Shown here in pieces: positions 40,601 through 48,713 of a stretch of DNA of 64,000 bases. The first letter of the stretch is position 1, and every line of letters starts with the position of its first letter. Origin of the DNA: Blattabacterium cuenoti (GTDB taxonomy: Bacteria; Bacteroidota; Bacteroidia; Flavobacteriales; Blattabacteriaceae); the NCBI RefSeq assembly GCF_014251255.1, contig NZ_CP059182.1, forward strand, positions 124,001 to 188,000. Reading direction: 5' to 3'. A program made the translations under genes and the position numbers. The notes beneath the pieces are model-generated. The model was not told the origin of the DNA, ran no database searches, and saw only the letters and a list, made by a program, of their open reading frames with translations.

Positions 40601-41441
40601 AAAATTAGTTTCTTCACAAAAAAAAATCCTATGGAAAAAAAAAGGAGTCCCACGTGTATTTATTCCAATATTTCCTGGAACAAATAGTGAATTTGAATCT
40701 ATTTATGCATTTGAAAAAGAAAAAGCAATAGTAAAAACTTATGTATTTAGAAATCTAAATAGTAAAGAAATTGTTGAATCTATATATCAAATGGAAAAGC
40801 AGATAAAATCTGCACAAATATTTATGTTATGTGGAGGATTTAGTGCTGGAGATGAACCTGATGGTTCGGCCAAATTTATTACGTCTGTATTACAAAATAA
40901 AAACATAAAAAATGCTATTTCTCAATTCTTAGATCATGACGGATTAATTTTAGGAATTTGTAACGGATTTCAGGGGTTAATTAAATCAGGGCTGTTACCT
41001 AATGGTAAAATAACATTAAGGAATTATAAGTCTCCTACACTTACTTATAATGAAATAGAAAAACACATATCACAATGTGTTCATATCAAAATTATTTCAG
41101 ATCAATCTCCATGGTTAAATGGGATGAAAAATAAAATATATATACTTCCAGTATCTCATGGGGAAGGAAGATTTTATGCTAATGAAGAAACAATTAATGT
41201 TTTATTTAATAAAAGGCAAGTAGCATCACAATATGTTGATTTTCAAGGAAATCCTTCTTTAGAAATTCCGTATAATCCTAATGGATCTGTTAGGGCAATA
41301 GAAGGATTATTAAGTGAAGATGGAAGAATTTATGGAAGAATGACTCATCCAGAACGATGCTACGATCACGGATTATTAAAAAATATACCTAAGATTAAAG
41401 AACATTCTATTTTTAGAAATGCTGTACAATATTTTTTATAA
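37629..41441 (+). CDS. purL: phosphoribosylformylglycinamidine synthase, single-chain type
   Basis: Converts FGAR to FGAM using glutamine. At 1270 residues it fuses both PurL synthetase halves with a C-terminal class I glutamine amidotransferase. Visible are EFLPGKYDRRADAAMQC near residue 80-100, RILDAYWSDHCRHTTF, FKNETHNHPTEIDPFEGAYT, the ATP-site GGIGGATSSS-like stretch, GIASIGGKDSMSG, and the amidotransferase nucleophile in GLILGICNGFQGLI with the SHGEGRFYA and MTHPERCYDHG blocks. The N-terminal region resembles the clostridial/streptococcal subgroup. PurS and PurQ are therefore not needed. Confidence 0.96.
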   Translation: MNLRIYIKKRIPFDIYSRKLSRELKEMDISLSKVVVYYTYDIFHIKKEIFLDSLYKIFVDPVTDILCRKIHLKNPYFFIEFLPGKYDRRADAAMQCLKMIDPLSTVFIKTGQLIKLIGLTSSSHEDFYKIKRYCINPAFWKEKNIHEKIIYYPFFIRSVCNIPNNIHRKKKNDRLHKNDKKKNHSILDGFIHSTHEKIKNIHNTWGFSMELSDLLFIKKYFIQENRNPTEMELRILDAYWSDHCRHTTFLTTLIDITFDGKFKEIYQNIFNEYLKDRDLIGKSKDPINLMDLSSLPSKILYKKGILEKNYVFSKEHNACVIMVDVDIIHNNNKKKEKWYLLFKNETHNHPTEIDPFEGAYTCIGGAIRDPLSGRAFVYQSIRLSGAADPTFTKTLNGKLPQRKICREAAYGYSSYGNQVGVATTHIHEIYHEGYRAKRMEVGMVIGAVPVDAVKQKNPKKGDVILLVGGLTGRDGIGGATSSSKEYQCKNHHHHNNIQQIQQGNPIIERQLQRFFRKKEVVSLIKKCNDFGAGGAAIAIGELSNSSIIHLDKIPIKQNDLEAIEIALSESQERMSVVLNPSNVKTFINLAREENLISVPIAKVTDNKRIILYHKKKELFNLKSSFLNTGGSDKKKVVHVSSPDSISPFEKSKNITFSKKTFFNTLSLLNIASQKSLVEMFDSTVGGTTVLMPFGGKYQMTPSEGSAQKIPVLYGKTTTVSLASWGFHPEISIWSPLHGGIYAIVECISKIVSMGGYYKNTYLSFQEYYQKLGNDPKNWGKPFSALLGAYHAQMSFGIASIGGKDSMSGTYKNIHVPPTLIAFGVSTNSCSNVISPELKKIGNKIYFYHHRLLKKDMPDFDSMKKAYLQIYEGIRSGKIVSVKTIKDGGISIAIAKMSFGNRLGVSINCKNHLFEMNIGSLIIESSSSLSKDFILIGEIVSNKYLNFNGIHIDIDEAIEIWMKPLSSIFSKKIKKYRKNHKKIIFQKNKKGKKLVSSQKKILWKKKGVPRVFIPIFPGTNSEFESIYAFEKEKAIVKTYVFRNLNSKEIVESIYQMEKQIKSAQIFMLCGGFSAGDEPDGSAKFITSVLQNKNIKNAISQFLDHDGLILGICNGFQGLIKSGLLPNGKITLRNYKSPTLTYNEIEKHISQCVHIKIISDQSPWLNGMKNKIYILPVSHGEGRFYANEETINVLFNKRQVASQYVDFQGNPSLEIPYNPNGSVRAIEGLLSEDGRIYGRMTHPERCYDHGLLKNIPKIKEHSIFRNAVQYFL

Positions 41442-41469
41442 ATAAATTATTTTTAATAAAAAAAATATT

Positions 41470-41955
41470 ATGAAAATAGCCATATTTTGTGGAAGCATAT
41501 CAGATAAAATAATTATGAAATCAGCAGATAAAATATTAAATAAATTTAATATAAGTTATAAAACTTATGTAATTTCAGCACATAGATTACCAGATGTTTT
41601 ATCAGAAAAAATAAAAAAAATAGAAATAGAAGAAGGAGTAGAATTAATTATTGCAGGTGCTGGTTTATCCGCTCATTTACCAGGGTTTATCGCTTCAAAA
41701 ACTGTTTTACCAGTTATAGGAGTTCCAATTTATCATGATCATAATAAAAATGGATCTTTAGGTGGGATAGATGCTCTTTTTTCTATGGTACAAATGCCTA
41801 AATATATTCCTGTTGCTACAGTGGGGATAAACAATGCATATAATGCTGCTTTATTAGCAATTCATATTTTATCCATAAAATATAAAGATATCAAAGAATC
41901 ATTACTAAAATTTAGAATGGATGCAAAAGAAAAATTAATCAATGAAATAGAGTAA
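41470..41955 (+). CDS. purE: N5-carboxyaminoimidazole ribonucleotide mutase / AIR carboxylase
   Basis: Forms CAIR in purine synthesis. The 161 residues include the opening GSISDKIIM (GSxSD), VISAHRLPD (class I enzymes have SAHRTP, class II SAHKT), IIAGAGLSAHLPGFIA and GSLGGIDALFSMVQMP. A small polar insert (IYHDHNKNG) precedes the last motif. No purK lies next to it, so whether it uses N5-CAIR or AIR plus CO2 is unclear. Sits between purL and purC. Confidence 0.93.
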   Translation: MKIAIFCGSISDKIIMKSADKILNKFNISYKTYVISAHRLPDVLSEKIKKIEIEEGVELIIAGAGLSAHLPGFIASKTVLPVIGVPIYHDHNKNGSLGGIDALFSMVQMPKYIPVATVGINNAYNAALLAIHILSIKYKDIKESLLKFRMDAKEKLINEIE

Positions 41956-41982
41956 GTCATATTGATTATGAGAAATAAAATA

Positions 41983-42717
41983 ATGAAAAAAAAGTTTTTA
42001 TCAGAAGGAAAAACAAAAAAAATCTATTCTACAGAGAATCCACATGAAATTATTCTTCACTATAAAGATAGTATAACGGCTTTAGATGGAGAAAAAACAG
42101 AATTTATACAGGACAAAGGGATTTTAATTAATGAAATCACAACATTTATTTTCAAGTTTCTTAATTCTTATGGAATAAAAACTCATTTCATTCGTAGAAT
42201 AAATAATAGAGAACAATTGTGTGTAAAAATGGATATGATTCCATTAGAGTTTGTCGTTCGTAATATTATTTCTGGAAGTTTGTCTAAGCGTTTGGGAGTA
42301 AAAGAAGGAACTCATTCTAAGAATGTGATTTTTGAAATTTTTTACAAAAATGATGCATTAAATGATCCATTTATTAATGATCATCATGCAGTTTTTTTAG
42401 AAATTATTTCCTATGAAGAATTAAAAGAAATTTATAAAATTATACTAAATGTTAATAATATTTTGAAAAAATATTTTTTTGAAAAAAATATTTTATTAGT
42501 AGATTTTAAAATAGAATTTGGAAAAAATGAAAACAATCAAATTTTACTTTCTGATGAAATCAGTCCTGATACTTGTCGTTTTTGGGATAAAAAAACAATG
42601 AAAAAACTTGATAAAGATTTATTTAGAATAGGTCTTAGCAAGAATAAGAATAAAGAATTTGTTTTTGATGCTTATATGGAAGTATTAAAACGATTAAATA
42701 TTGATTGTCTCCATTAA
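41983..42717 (+). CDS. purC: SAICAR synthetase (short bacterial type)
   Basis: Joins CAIR and aspartate. Segments FLSEGKTKKIY, VVRNIISGSLSKRLG, VDFKIEFG and LSDEISPDTCRFWD match the roughly 240-residue Bacillus/E. coli form closely; flavobacterial PurC as I recall it is the longer, about 310-residue form. ATG 41983 gives 244 residues and the expected N-terminus; an upstream ATG at 41968 and TTG at 41962 are in frame. Only six bases or so separate the frame from purE. Confidence 0.95.
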   Translation: MKKKFLSEGKTKKIYSTENPHEIILHYKDSITALDGEKTEFIQDKGILINEITTFIFKFLNSYGIKTHFIRRINNREQLCVKMDMIPLEFVVRNIISGSLSKRLGVKEGTHSKNVIFEIFYKNDALNDPFINDHHAVFLEIISYEELKEIYKIILNVNNILKKYFFEKNILLVDFKIEFGKNENNQILLSDEISPDTCRFWDKKTMKKLDKDLFRIGLSKNKNKEFVFDAYMEVLKRLNIDCLH

Positions 42718-42765
42718 TTGATTTTTAATTATGGTAAAAAGATATTCTTTTTACAGAAAAAAAAG

Positions 42766-44217
42766 ATGATATCTCAATTGTTCTCTCCTGTTTTCAAAGG
42801 AAACAATCATCGGAATGATTCTGATGATAAATTTCATGAGGAGTGCGGTGTTTTTGGTATTTATTCTCCTCATAAAGTAGATACATTTTCTTTAATTCAA
42901 TTTGGGTTATTTTCATTACAACACCGGGGGCAGGAAGCTTGTGGATTTTCTGTTTTACGAGATGGATTTATTTTATCTCATAAGAGTGAAGGTCTTGTTT
43001 TAGATTCTTTTCTAGAAATTGCAAATTCTAAATGTTATCATGGAAATGCTGTGATTGGACATACACGTTATTCTACAGAAGGAGGACAAAGTAAAAAAAA
43101 TATTCAACCATTTTTTGGAGAAGATTCTCAAGGAAAAAGTACTATTTCTATAGTTCATAATGGAAATCTAGTCAATGCTAAAAAAATTCGTAAAAATCTA
43201 GAATCAAAAGGAATCACTTTTTTATCCGAATATTCGGATTCCGAAGTGATTTTACGTTTGATACAGAGATATTTACATAAATATGATAATAATTTAGAAA
43301 CTGCTATTCAAAAAACTACTCTTGATATTCAAGGAGCTTATTCTGTTATTGTTCTTACAAAGAATAAGATGGCTGCATTTAGAGATCCAAATGGAATTCG
43401 TCCTTTATGTTATGGAATGCTCAATGAAAAAACTTACATATTTAGTTCAGAAACTTGTGGAATAGATTCTGTAGGGGGTTATTATATAAGAGATCTTTTT
43501 CCAGGAGAAATGGCTATAGTAGATCAAAAATCTATACGATTTTCTCTACTTACAAAAAAAAAATATACAAAAAGAAGAACATGTTCTTTTGAATATATTT
43601 ATTTTTCTCGTCCTGATTCTTTAATTGAAAATATAAATGTTTATGAAATACGTGAAAAAAGTGGAGAAAAACTTTATGAACAATATCCAGTAGAAGCGGA
43701 TGTCGTTATTGGAGTTCCAGATTCCGGAGTTCCAGCATCTATTGGATTTTCCAAAGCATCTGGAATCCCTTTTAAACCAATCTTGGTAAAAAATAAATAT
43801 ATTGGGAGATCTTTTATTCTTCCTAAACAAGAAATACGTGAACGTATTGTTAATCTAAAACTAAATCCTATATTAGATGAAATTAAAGGGAAACGAATTG
43901 TTATTGTTGATGATTCCATTGTTCGTGGGACGACTAGTCGTAGATTAGTTTCTATCTTAAGAAAAGCAGGAGCTAGAGAAATTCATTTCAGAAGCGCTTC
44001 TCCACCTATTATAGGTCCATGTTTTTTAGGAGTGGATACACCAAGTAAAAAAGATTTGATTTCACATAATCTAAATAAAGATGAAATAGCTAAAATTTTA
44101 GATGTAGATAGTTTAGAATTTTTAAGTATAAAAAATCTAATAAAAATACTTGGAAGTAGAAATTACTGTTTTGGTTGTTTTACTGGAAATTATCCAGTTC
44201 ATATTCATAAAAAATGA
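42766..44217 (+). CDS. purF: amidophosphoribosyltransferase, Fe-S (Bacillus-like) type
   Basis: First committed step of purine synthesis: PRPP to phosphoribosylamine. The catalytic cysteine is C27 in HEECGVFGIYS, preceded by 26 residues that would have to be cleaved, as in Bacillus PurF. The PRPP loop is IVIVDDSIVRGTTS. Cysteines at TCSFEYIYFSRPDS, GPCFLGVDT and NYCFGCFTG correspond to the four [4Fe-4S] ligands of the Bacillus enzyme. ATG 42766 gives 483 residues; an in-frame TTG at 42718 abuts the purC stop. Confidence 0.95.
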   Translation: MISQLFSPVFKGNNHRNDSDDKFHEECGVFGIYSPHKVDTFSLIQFGLFSLQHRGQEACGFSVLRDGFILSHKSEGLVLDSFLEIANSKCYHGNAVIGHTRYSTEGGQSKKNIQPFFGEDSQGKSTISIVHNGNLVNAKKIRKNLESKGITFLSEYSDSEVILRLIQRYLHKYDNNLETAIQKTTLDIQGAYSVIVLTKNKMAAFRDPNGIRPLCYGMLNEKTYIFSSETCGIDSVGGYYIRDLFPGEMAIVDQKSIRFSLLTKKKYTKRRTCSFEYIYFSRPDSLIENINVYEIREKSGEKLYEQYPVEADVVIGVPDSGVPASIGFSKASGIPFKPILVKNKYIGRSFILPKQEIRERIVNLKLNPILDEIKGKRIVIVDDSIVRGTTSRRLVSILRKAGAREIHFRSASPPIIGPCFLGVDTPSKKDLISHNLNKDEIAKILDVDSLEFLSIKNLIKILGSRNYCFGCFTGNYPVHIHKK

Positions 44218-45234
44218 TTGTATCTTTTTGTCAATTCATCTTACAACAAGGAAATGAAAGAAAATCATCTTACTAAAATTAACAATATTTTAAAAAAAAC
44301 TTATAATCATAAAGTAATTAGTTCATTGGATCATTTTTCTGCTTTTTACAAATTCTCTGAATGTAGAGAATATAAAGAGCCTATTTTGGTTTCTGGGGTG
44401 GATGGTGTAGGAACTAAACTTCGTTTAGCTATTAATTATAAAAAATATGATATAATTGGAAAAGATTGTTTTGCCATGTGTGCGAATGATATTTTGTGTC
44501 ATGGAGCGAAACCTTTATTTTTTTTAGATTATTTGGCTTGCGGAAAACTTGATTCTAATATTGCAGAAAAAATTTTACAAGGAATTTCTTCATTTTGTAA
44601 AAAAACAAAAACATGTCTTATTGGAGGAGAAACAGCGGAAATGCCTGGTATTTATCAATTTAATGACTATGATGTTGCCGGATTTTGTGTAGGAATTGTA
44701 GAGAAAGAGAATATTATAGATGGAAAAAAGAGAATTAAGGAAGGTGATGTTTTAATTGGACTTCCTTCTTCAGGAATCCATAGTAATGGATTTTCTTTAA
44801 TTAGAAATATTTTTTCTGAAGAAGATTTTGTAAAAAATTTCCAAAAAAAACCATTTTATGAAACTCTTTTAATTCCAACGAAAATTTATCATTTTCCTAT
44901 TCATATTTTATTAAAAGAATTTTTTATACATGGATTAGCTCATATAACAGGAGGAGGAATCAACGAAAATTTATTCCGTATTCTTCCGGAAAATTTATCA
45001 GCTGTCGTCTATAGAAACAAGATACCGATTCATCCTGTTTTTAATTTTATTCAGAAAATAGGATCTGTGTCAGATAGAGTCATGTGGAAGACTTTTAACA
45101 TGGGAGTTGGAATGATTATAATAGTTTCTGTTCAAGATCAATGTTCTGTATTGAAAAAATTATGTGTTTTAGGAGAAGATCCTTTTGTATTGGGGAATAT
45201 TGTAAAAGGAAATAAAAAAGTATTCTTGACATAA
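44218..45234 (+). CDS. purM: phosphoribosylformylglycinamidine cyclo-ligase (AIR synthetase)
   Basis: Closes the imidazole ring (FGAM to AIR). Segments VSGVDGVGTKLRLA, CANDILCHGAKPLFFLDYLACGKLD, LIGGETAEMPGIY, GLPSSGIHSNGFSLIR and HITGGGINENLFRILP are diagnostic. The N-terminus is the uncertain part: TTG 44218 directly follows the purF stop and keeps the SYNKE segment that aligns with the family's SYKDAGVD; ATG 44254 is the next choice. Of ordinary PurM type. Confidence 0.94.
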   Translation: MYLFVNSSYNKEMKENHLTKINNILKKTYNHKVISSLDHFSAFYKFSECREYKEPILVSGVDGVGTKLRLAINYKKYDIIGKDCFAMCANDILCHGAKPLFFLDYLACGKLDSNIAEKILQGISSFCKKTKTCLIGGETAEMPGIYQFNDYDVAGFCVGIVEKENIIDGKKRIKEGDVLIGLPSSGIHSNGFSLIRNIFSEEDFVKNFQKKPFYETLLIPTKIYHFPIHILLKEFFIHGLAHITGGGINENLFRILPENLSAVVYRNKIPIHPVFNFIQKIGSVSDRVMWKTFNMGVGMIIIVSVQDQCSVLKKLCVLGEDPFVLGNIVKGNKKVFLT

Positions 45235-45250
45235 AAATATTTTCAATTTC

Positions 45251-45814
45251 ATGAAAAAACTAGCTATTTTAGTTTCTGGAAGAGGGACAAATATGCAGCA
45301 TATTTGTCAAGCTATTTCCAATGGAAAACTTTCTAATTTTAAAGTAGATTTAGTCATTTCTGATAGAAACTGCATGGCCATTCAATATGCATTAAAAGAA
45401 AATATTCAGACTGTTTCTTTAGAAAAAGTGGAAAAAAGATTTCTATCAAAAGAAATTGATCATTTACTAATGAAACATATTCCAGACATTATAATTCTTT
45501 CAGGATTTCTCTCTATCCTTGATGCAAAATTGTGTGAAAAATGGAATGGAAAAATCATAAATATTCATCCTTCTCTTTTACCTAAATATGGAGGGAAAGG
45601 GATGTATGGAATGAGAGTGCATCAAGAAGTTCTTAATAAGAAAGAAAAAATATCCGGAGCAACAGTTCATTATGTAACAAAATCTATTGATTCAGGAAAG
45701 ATCATTTTAAAAAAATCGTGTAGGATTTCTTCAAAAGAAACTCCTATTTCTTTGTCTAAAAAAATATCTCTTATAGAAGAGGAGATTCTCATTCAATCTA
45801 TAAATTCTCTTTAA
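45251..45814 (+). CDS. purN: phosphoribosylglycinamide formyltransferase
   Basis: Formylates GAR with 10-formyl-tetrahydrofolate. The opening AILVSGRGTNMQHI and the catalytic INIHPSLLPKYGGKGMYG (Asn, His) plus GATVHYVTKSIDSG with the catalytic Asp are all present; 187 residues. Sixteen bp after purM. Its presence means the formate-dependent PurT is not required. Confidence 0.96.
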   Translation: MKKLAILVSGRGTNMQHICQAISNGKLSNFKVDLVISDRNCMAIQYALKENIQTVSLEKVEKRFLSKEIDHLLMKHIPDIIILSGFLSILDAKLCEKWNGKIINIHPSLLPKYGGKGMYGMRVHQEVLNKKEKISGATVHYVTKSIDSGKIILKKSCRISSKETPISLSKKISLIEEEILIQSINSL

Positions 45815-45896
45815 CAGTTTTTTTTCTATTATTTAGTAAATAGTTTTTTATTTCTACAGAATTTTTTTATATATCAATTTATTATTTTTTTTTATT

Positions 45897-47417
45897 ATGA
45901 CGAAAAGAGCATTGATTAGTGTTTATGAAAAAGATGAAAAACTATTTGATTTTGTCCGTTTTTTGAATGAAAAAGGGTATCAAATAATTTCTACTGGTGG
46001 AACTTTTCAATATTTGAAAAAACATGGAATAGATCATGTTATAAACATATCAGAAATAACATCTTTTCCTGAGATTCTAGATGGAAGAATAAAAACTATT
46101 CATCCTAATATTTATGGAGGAGTCTTGGCTAATCGTTCTGTTGAAGAACATATGAATTCTATTCTATTCCACAATATTTTTCTTATTGATATTGTATTAG
46201 TTAATTTTTATCCTTTTTTTGAAAAAATACATTTAAAATCTAGTTCATTGATTGAATTTATAGATATAGGGGGACCTTCTATACTTCGTGCAGCTGCGAA
46301 AAATTTTTTATATGTTACGGCAATTACAGATAAAGATGATTATTTTTTAGTAAAAAATGAAATAGAACATAATGGAATTACTTCATTAAAGTTGAGAAAA
46401 AAACTAGCTGGAAAAGTATTTAATATTACTTCCGCCTATGATTCTGTCATTTCTCAATATCTTCTTGAAGAAGATTTTCCTCCTTATTTACATTTTTCTT
46501 ATAAAAAGAAAATGAATCTCCGTTATGGAGAAAATCCTCATCAAAAAGCAGCATATTATATTAATACGATTCATAAAGGTGCAATGCGAAATTTTCAACA
46601 ATTGCATGGAAGAGAACTCTCATTTAATAATTTAAGAGATATGGATATTGCTTGGAAAATTGTATCACAATTTTCTGAATCTGAACCAGCTTGTTGTACA
46701 GTGAAACATTCTACTCCTTGTGGAGTTGCATTAGGAAAAAATATAATTGAAGCATTCCAAAAAACTTATTATGCCGATGATATTTCTTTTTTTGGAGGAA
46801 TAATGGCCGTGAATGTTCCAATAACAAAAGAATTAGCAAATGAAATAAAAAACATATTTTTAGAAGTGATTTTATCTCCTAGTTATGAAATAGATGTTTT
46901 AAATATTTTAAAAATAAAAAAAAATCTAAGAATTATTCAAATAAATGAACCAATTTCAGATACATTAGAATCTGTTCAAATAGATGGAGGTGTTTTAATA
47001 CAACAAATTGATCGTTTTTTATCTAAAAATTATAAAATAGTTACAAAAAAAAAATTTTCTGATAAAGAACTTGTGTCTTTATTTTTTTCTCAAAAAGTCG
47101 TTAAATATGTAAAATCCAATGCGATTGTTGTCTCAAAAGGAACACAAACTTTAGGAATTTCTGGAGGGCAAACAAATAGAATATGGGCAGCTAGACAAGC
47201 CATAGAGAGAGCTTTAGAAAAAAGTAAAAAAGATTTAGTGCTTGTTTCTGATGCCTTTTTTCCTTTTAGAGATGTAGTTGACGAAGCGGCTCGTTCTGGT
47301 GGAATTCGTGCAATTATTCAACCAGGAGGTTCTATCCGTGATAAAGAATCTATAAAAGCTTGTAATGAATATGGAATCGCTATGGCTTTCACAGGAGAAA
47401 GACATTTTAAACATTAA
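45897..47417 (+). CDS. purH: bifunctional AICAR transformylase / IMP cyclohydrolase
   Basis: Last two steps to IMP. N-terminal cyclohydrolase domain (about 1-190; ALISVYEK, STGGTFQYLKKHGI, LDGRIKTIHPNIYGG, DIGGPSILRAAAKN) and C-terminal transformylase (about 200-506; LRYGENPHQKAAYY, CCTVKHSTPCGVALG with the catalytic Lys-His, ending FTGERHFKH). The 506-residue length is typical. It follows purN after an 82-bp gap, the largest inside the cluster apart from the purB-purL spacer. Confidence 0.97.
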   Translation: MTKRALISVYEKDEKLFDFVRFLNEKGYQIISTGGTFQYLKKHGIDHVINISEITSFPEILDGRIKTIHPNIYGGVLANRSVEEHMNSILFHNIFLIDIVLVNFYPFFEKIHLKSSSLIEFIDIGGPSILRAAAKNFLYVTAITDKDDYFLVKNEIEHNGITSLKLRKKLAGKVFNITSAYDSVISQYLLEEDFPPYLHFSYKKKMNLRYGENPHQKAAYYINTIHKGAMRNFQQLHGRELSFNNLRDMDIAWKIVSQFSESEPACCTVKHSTPCGVALGKNIIEAFQKTYYADDISFFGGIMAVNVPITKELANEIKNIFLEVILSPSYEIDVLNILKIKKNLRIIQINEPISDTLESVQIDGGVLIQQIDRFLSKNYKIVTKKKFSDKELVSLFFSQKVVKYVKSNAIVVSKGTQTLGISGGQTNRIWAARQAIERALEKSKKDLVLVSDAFFPFRDVVDEAARSGGIRAIIQPGGSIRDKESIKACNEYGIAMAFTGERHFKH

Positions 47418-47428
47418 TTATTTAGAAT

Positions 47429-48664
47429 ATGAAAATTTTAATTCTTGGAAGCGGAGGACGTGAACACGCTATTGGTAAAAAATTATTAAAAGATTCGGTT
47501 GATCTTTATTTTTATCCTGGAAATGGGGGAACAGATCAAATAGGAAAAAATATAAAAAATATTCATTCCCCATCAGAATTATGTTTTTTTGCAAAAAAAA
47601 ACGCAATAGATATAACTATTGTAGGTTCTGAAACTTTTTTATTGGAAAAAATTGTAGATATTTTCCAAAAAGTTGGATTAAAAATAATTGGACCACATTA
47701 CCTTGCAGCTAGACTTGAAGGAGACCGTATTTTTTCCAAATATTTTATGAAAAAATATGGAATACCTACTCCTAAATATAAAACTTTTGATTGCTATCAA
47801 AAAGCTATGGATTTTTTAGAAGAAACTACTTATTCCGTAGCTATTAAAACTAGAGGAATTGCTTCAGGGAAAGGAGTTCTGTTAGTAAAAAATAAAGCTG
47901 AAGCAAAAAAAGCTTTAAATTCTATCATGAGAGATAAAAAATTTGGAGAATCTGGAAATAAAGTAATCATAGAAGAATTTTTACAAGGAAATGAAGCCTC
48001 TATTTTATCTATATTTAATGGAAAAAATATTATTCCTTTTTTATCCGCTAAGGATTATAAAAAAATAGGAGAAAAAGAAACAGGATTAAATACAGGAGGA
48101 ATGGGAACTATTGTTCCTAATCCACATATGACAAATGATGTTTGGATAGATTTTAAAAAAAATATATTAGAACCAACTTTAGAAGGATTATTTTTGGAAA
48201 AATTAACTTTTTTTGGATTCATTTATTTTGGATTAATGATTACTTCAAATGGGGTTTATTTATTAGAGTACAATACTCGTTTAGGAGATCCTGAAATTCA
48301 AACTTTATTTCCACTAATGAAAAGTAGTTTTCTTCATATAATACAATCTTCTCTTTTTCAACAAAAGAATATTAAGATTCACTGGGAAAAAAAATTGTAT
48401 TCTTGTTGTATTGTTTTGTCTTCAAAAGGATACCCAGAAAAATACGAAAGTGGAAAAGTTATCAAAGGACTGAATTCTTTAAAAGAACCTTTTTATATTG
48501 CTGGAGCAAAAAAGGAAAAAGAAAAATGGATAACATCAAGTGGTCGTGTTTTGAATGTAATAGGAATAGGAAAATCTATTCATGAAGCAATAAAAACGGC
48601 TTATGATAAAGTAAATAAAATTCATTTTGAAAATTTGTATTTTAGACAAGATATTGGTTTGTAA
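47429..48664 (+). CDS. purD: phosphoribosylamine-glycine ligase
   Basis: ATP-grasp enzyme forming GAR from phosphoribosylamine and glycine. The opening KILILGSGGREHAIGKKL, the GDRIFSKYFMKKYGIPTP region, IASGKGVLLVKNKAEA, TGGMGTIVPNPHM and the metal-binding LLEYNTRLGDPEIQTLFP are diagnostic. It has 411 residues. Eleven bp after purH, 49 bp before guaA. Confidence 0.97.
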   Translation: MKILILGSGGREHAIGKKLLKDSVDLYFYPGNGGTDQIGKNIKNIHSPSELCFFAKKNAIDITIVGSETFLLEKIVDIFQKVGLKIIGPHYLAARLEGDRIFSKYFMKKYGIPTPKYKTFDCYQKAMDFLEETTYSVAIKTRGIASGKGVLLVKNKAEAKKALNSIMRDKKFGESGNKVIIEEFLQGNEASILSIFNGKNIIPFLSAKDYKKIGEKETGLNTGGMGTIVPNPHMTNDVWIDFKKNILEPTLEGLFLEKLTFFGFIYFGLMITSNGVYLLEYNTRLGDPEIQTLFPLMKSSFLHIIQSSLFQQKNIKIHWEKKLYSCCIVLSSKGYPEKYESGKVIKGLNSLKEPFYIAGAKKEKEKWITSSGRVLNVIGIGKSIHEAIKTAYDKVNKIHFENLYFRQDIGL

Positions 48665-48713
48665 TTAGTTTAGTAATATTTAGAATAGAAATAAAAAAAT
48701 TGTAAAAATTTTA

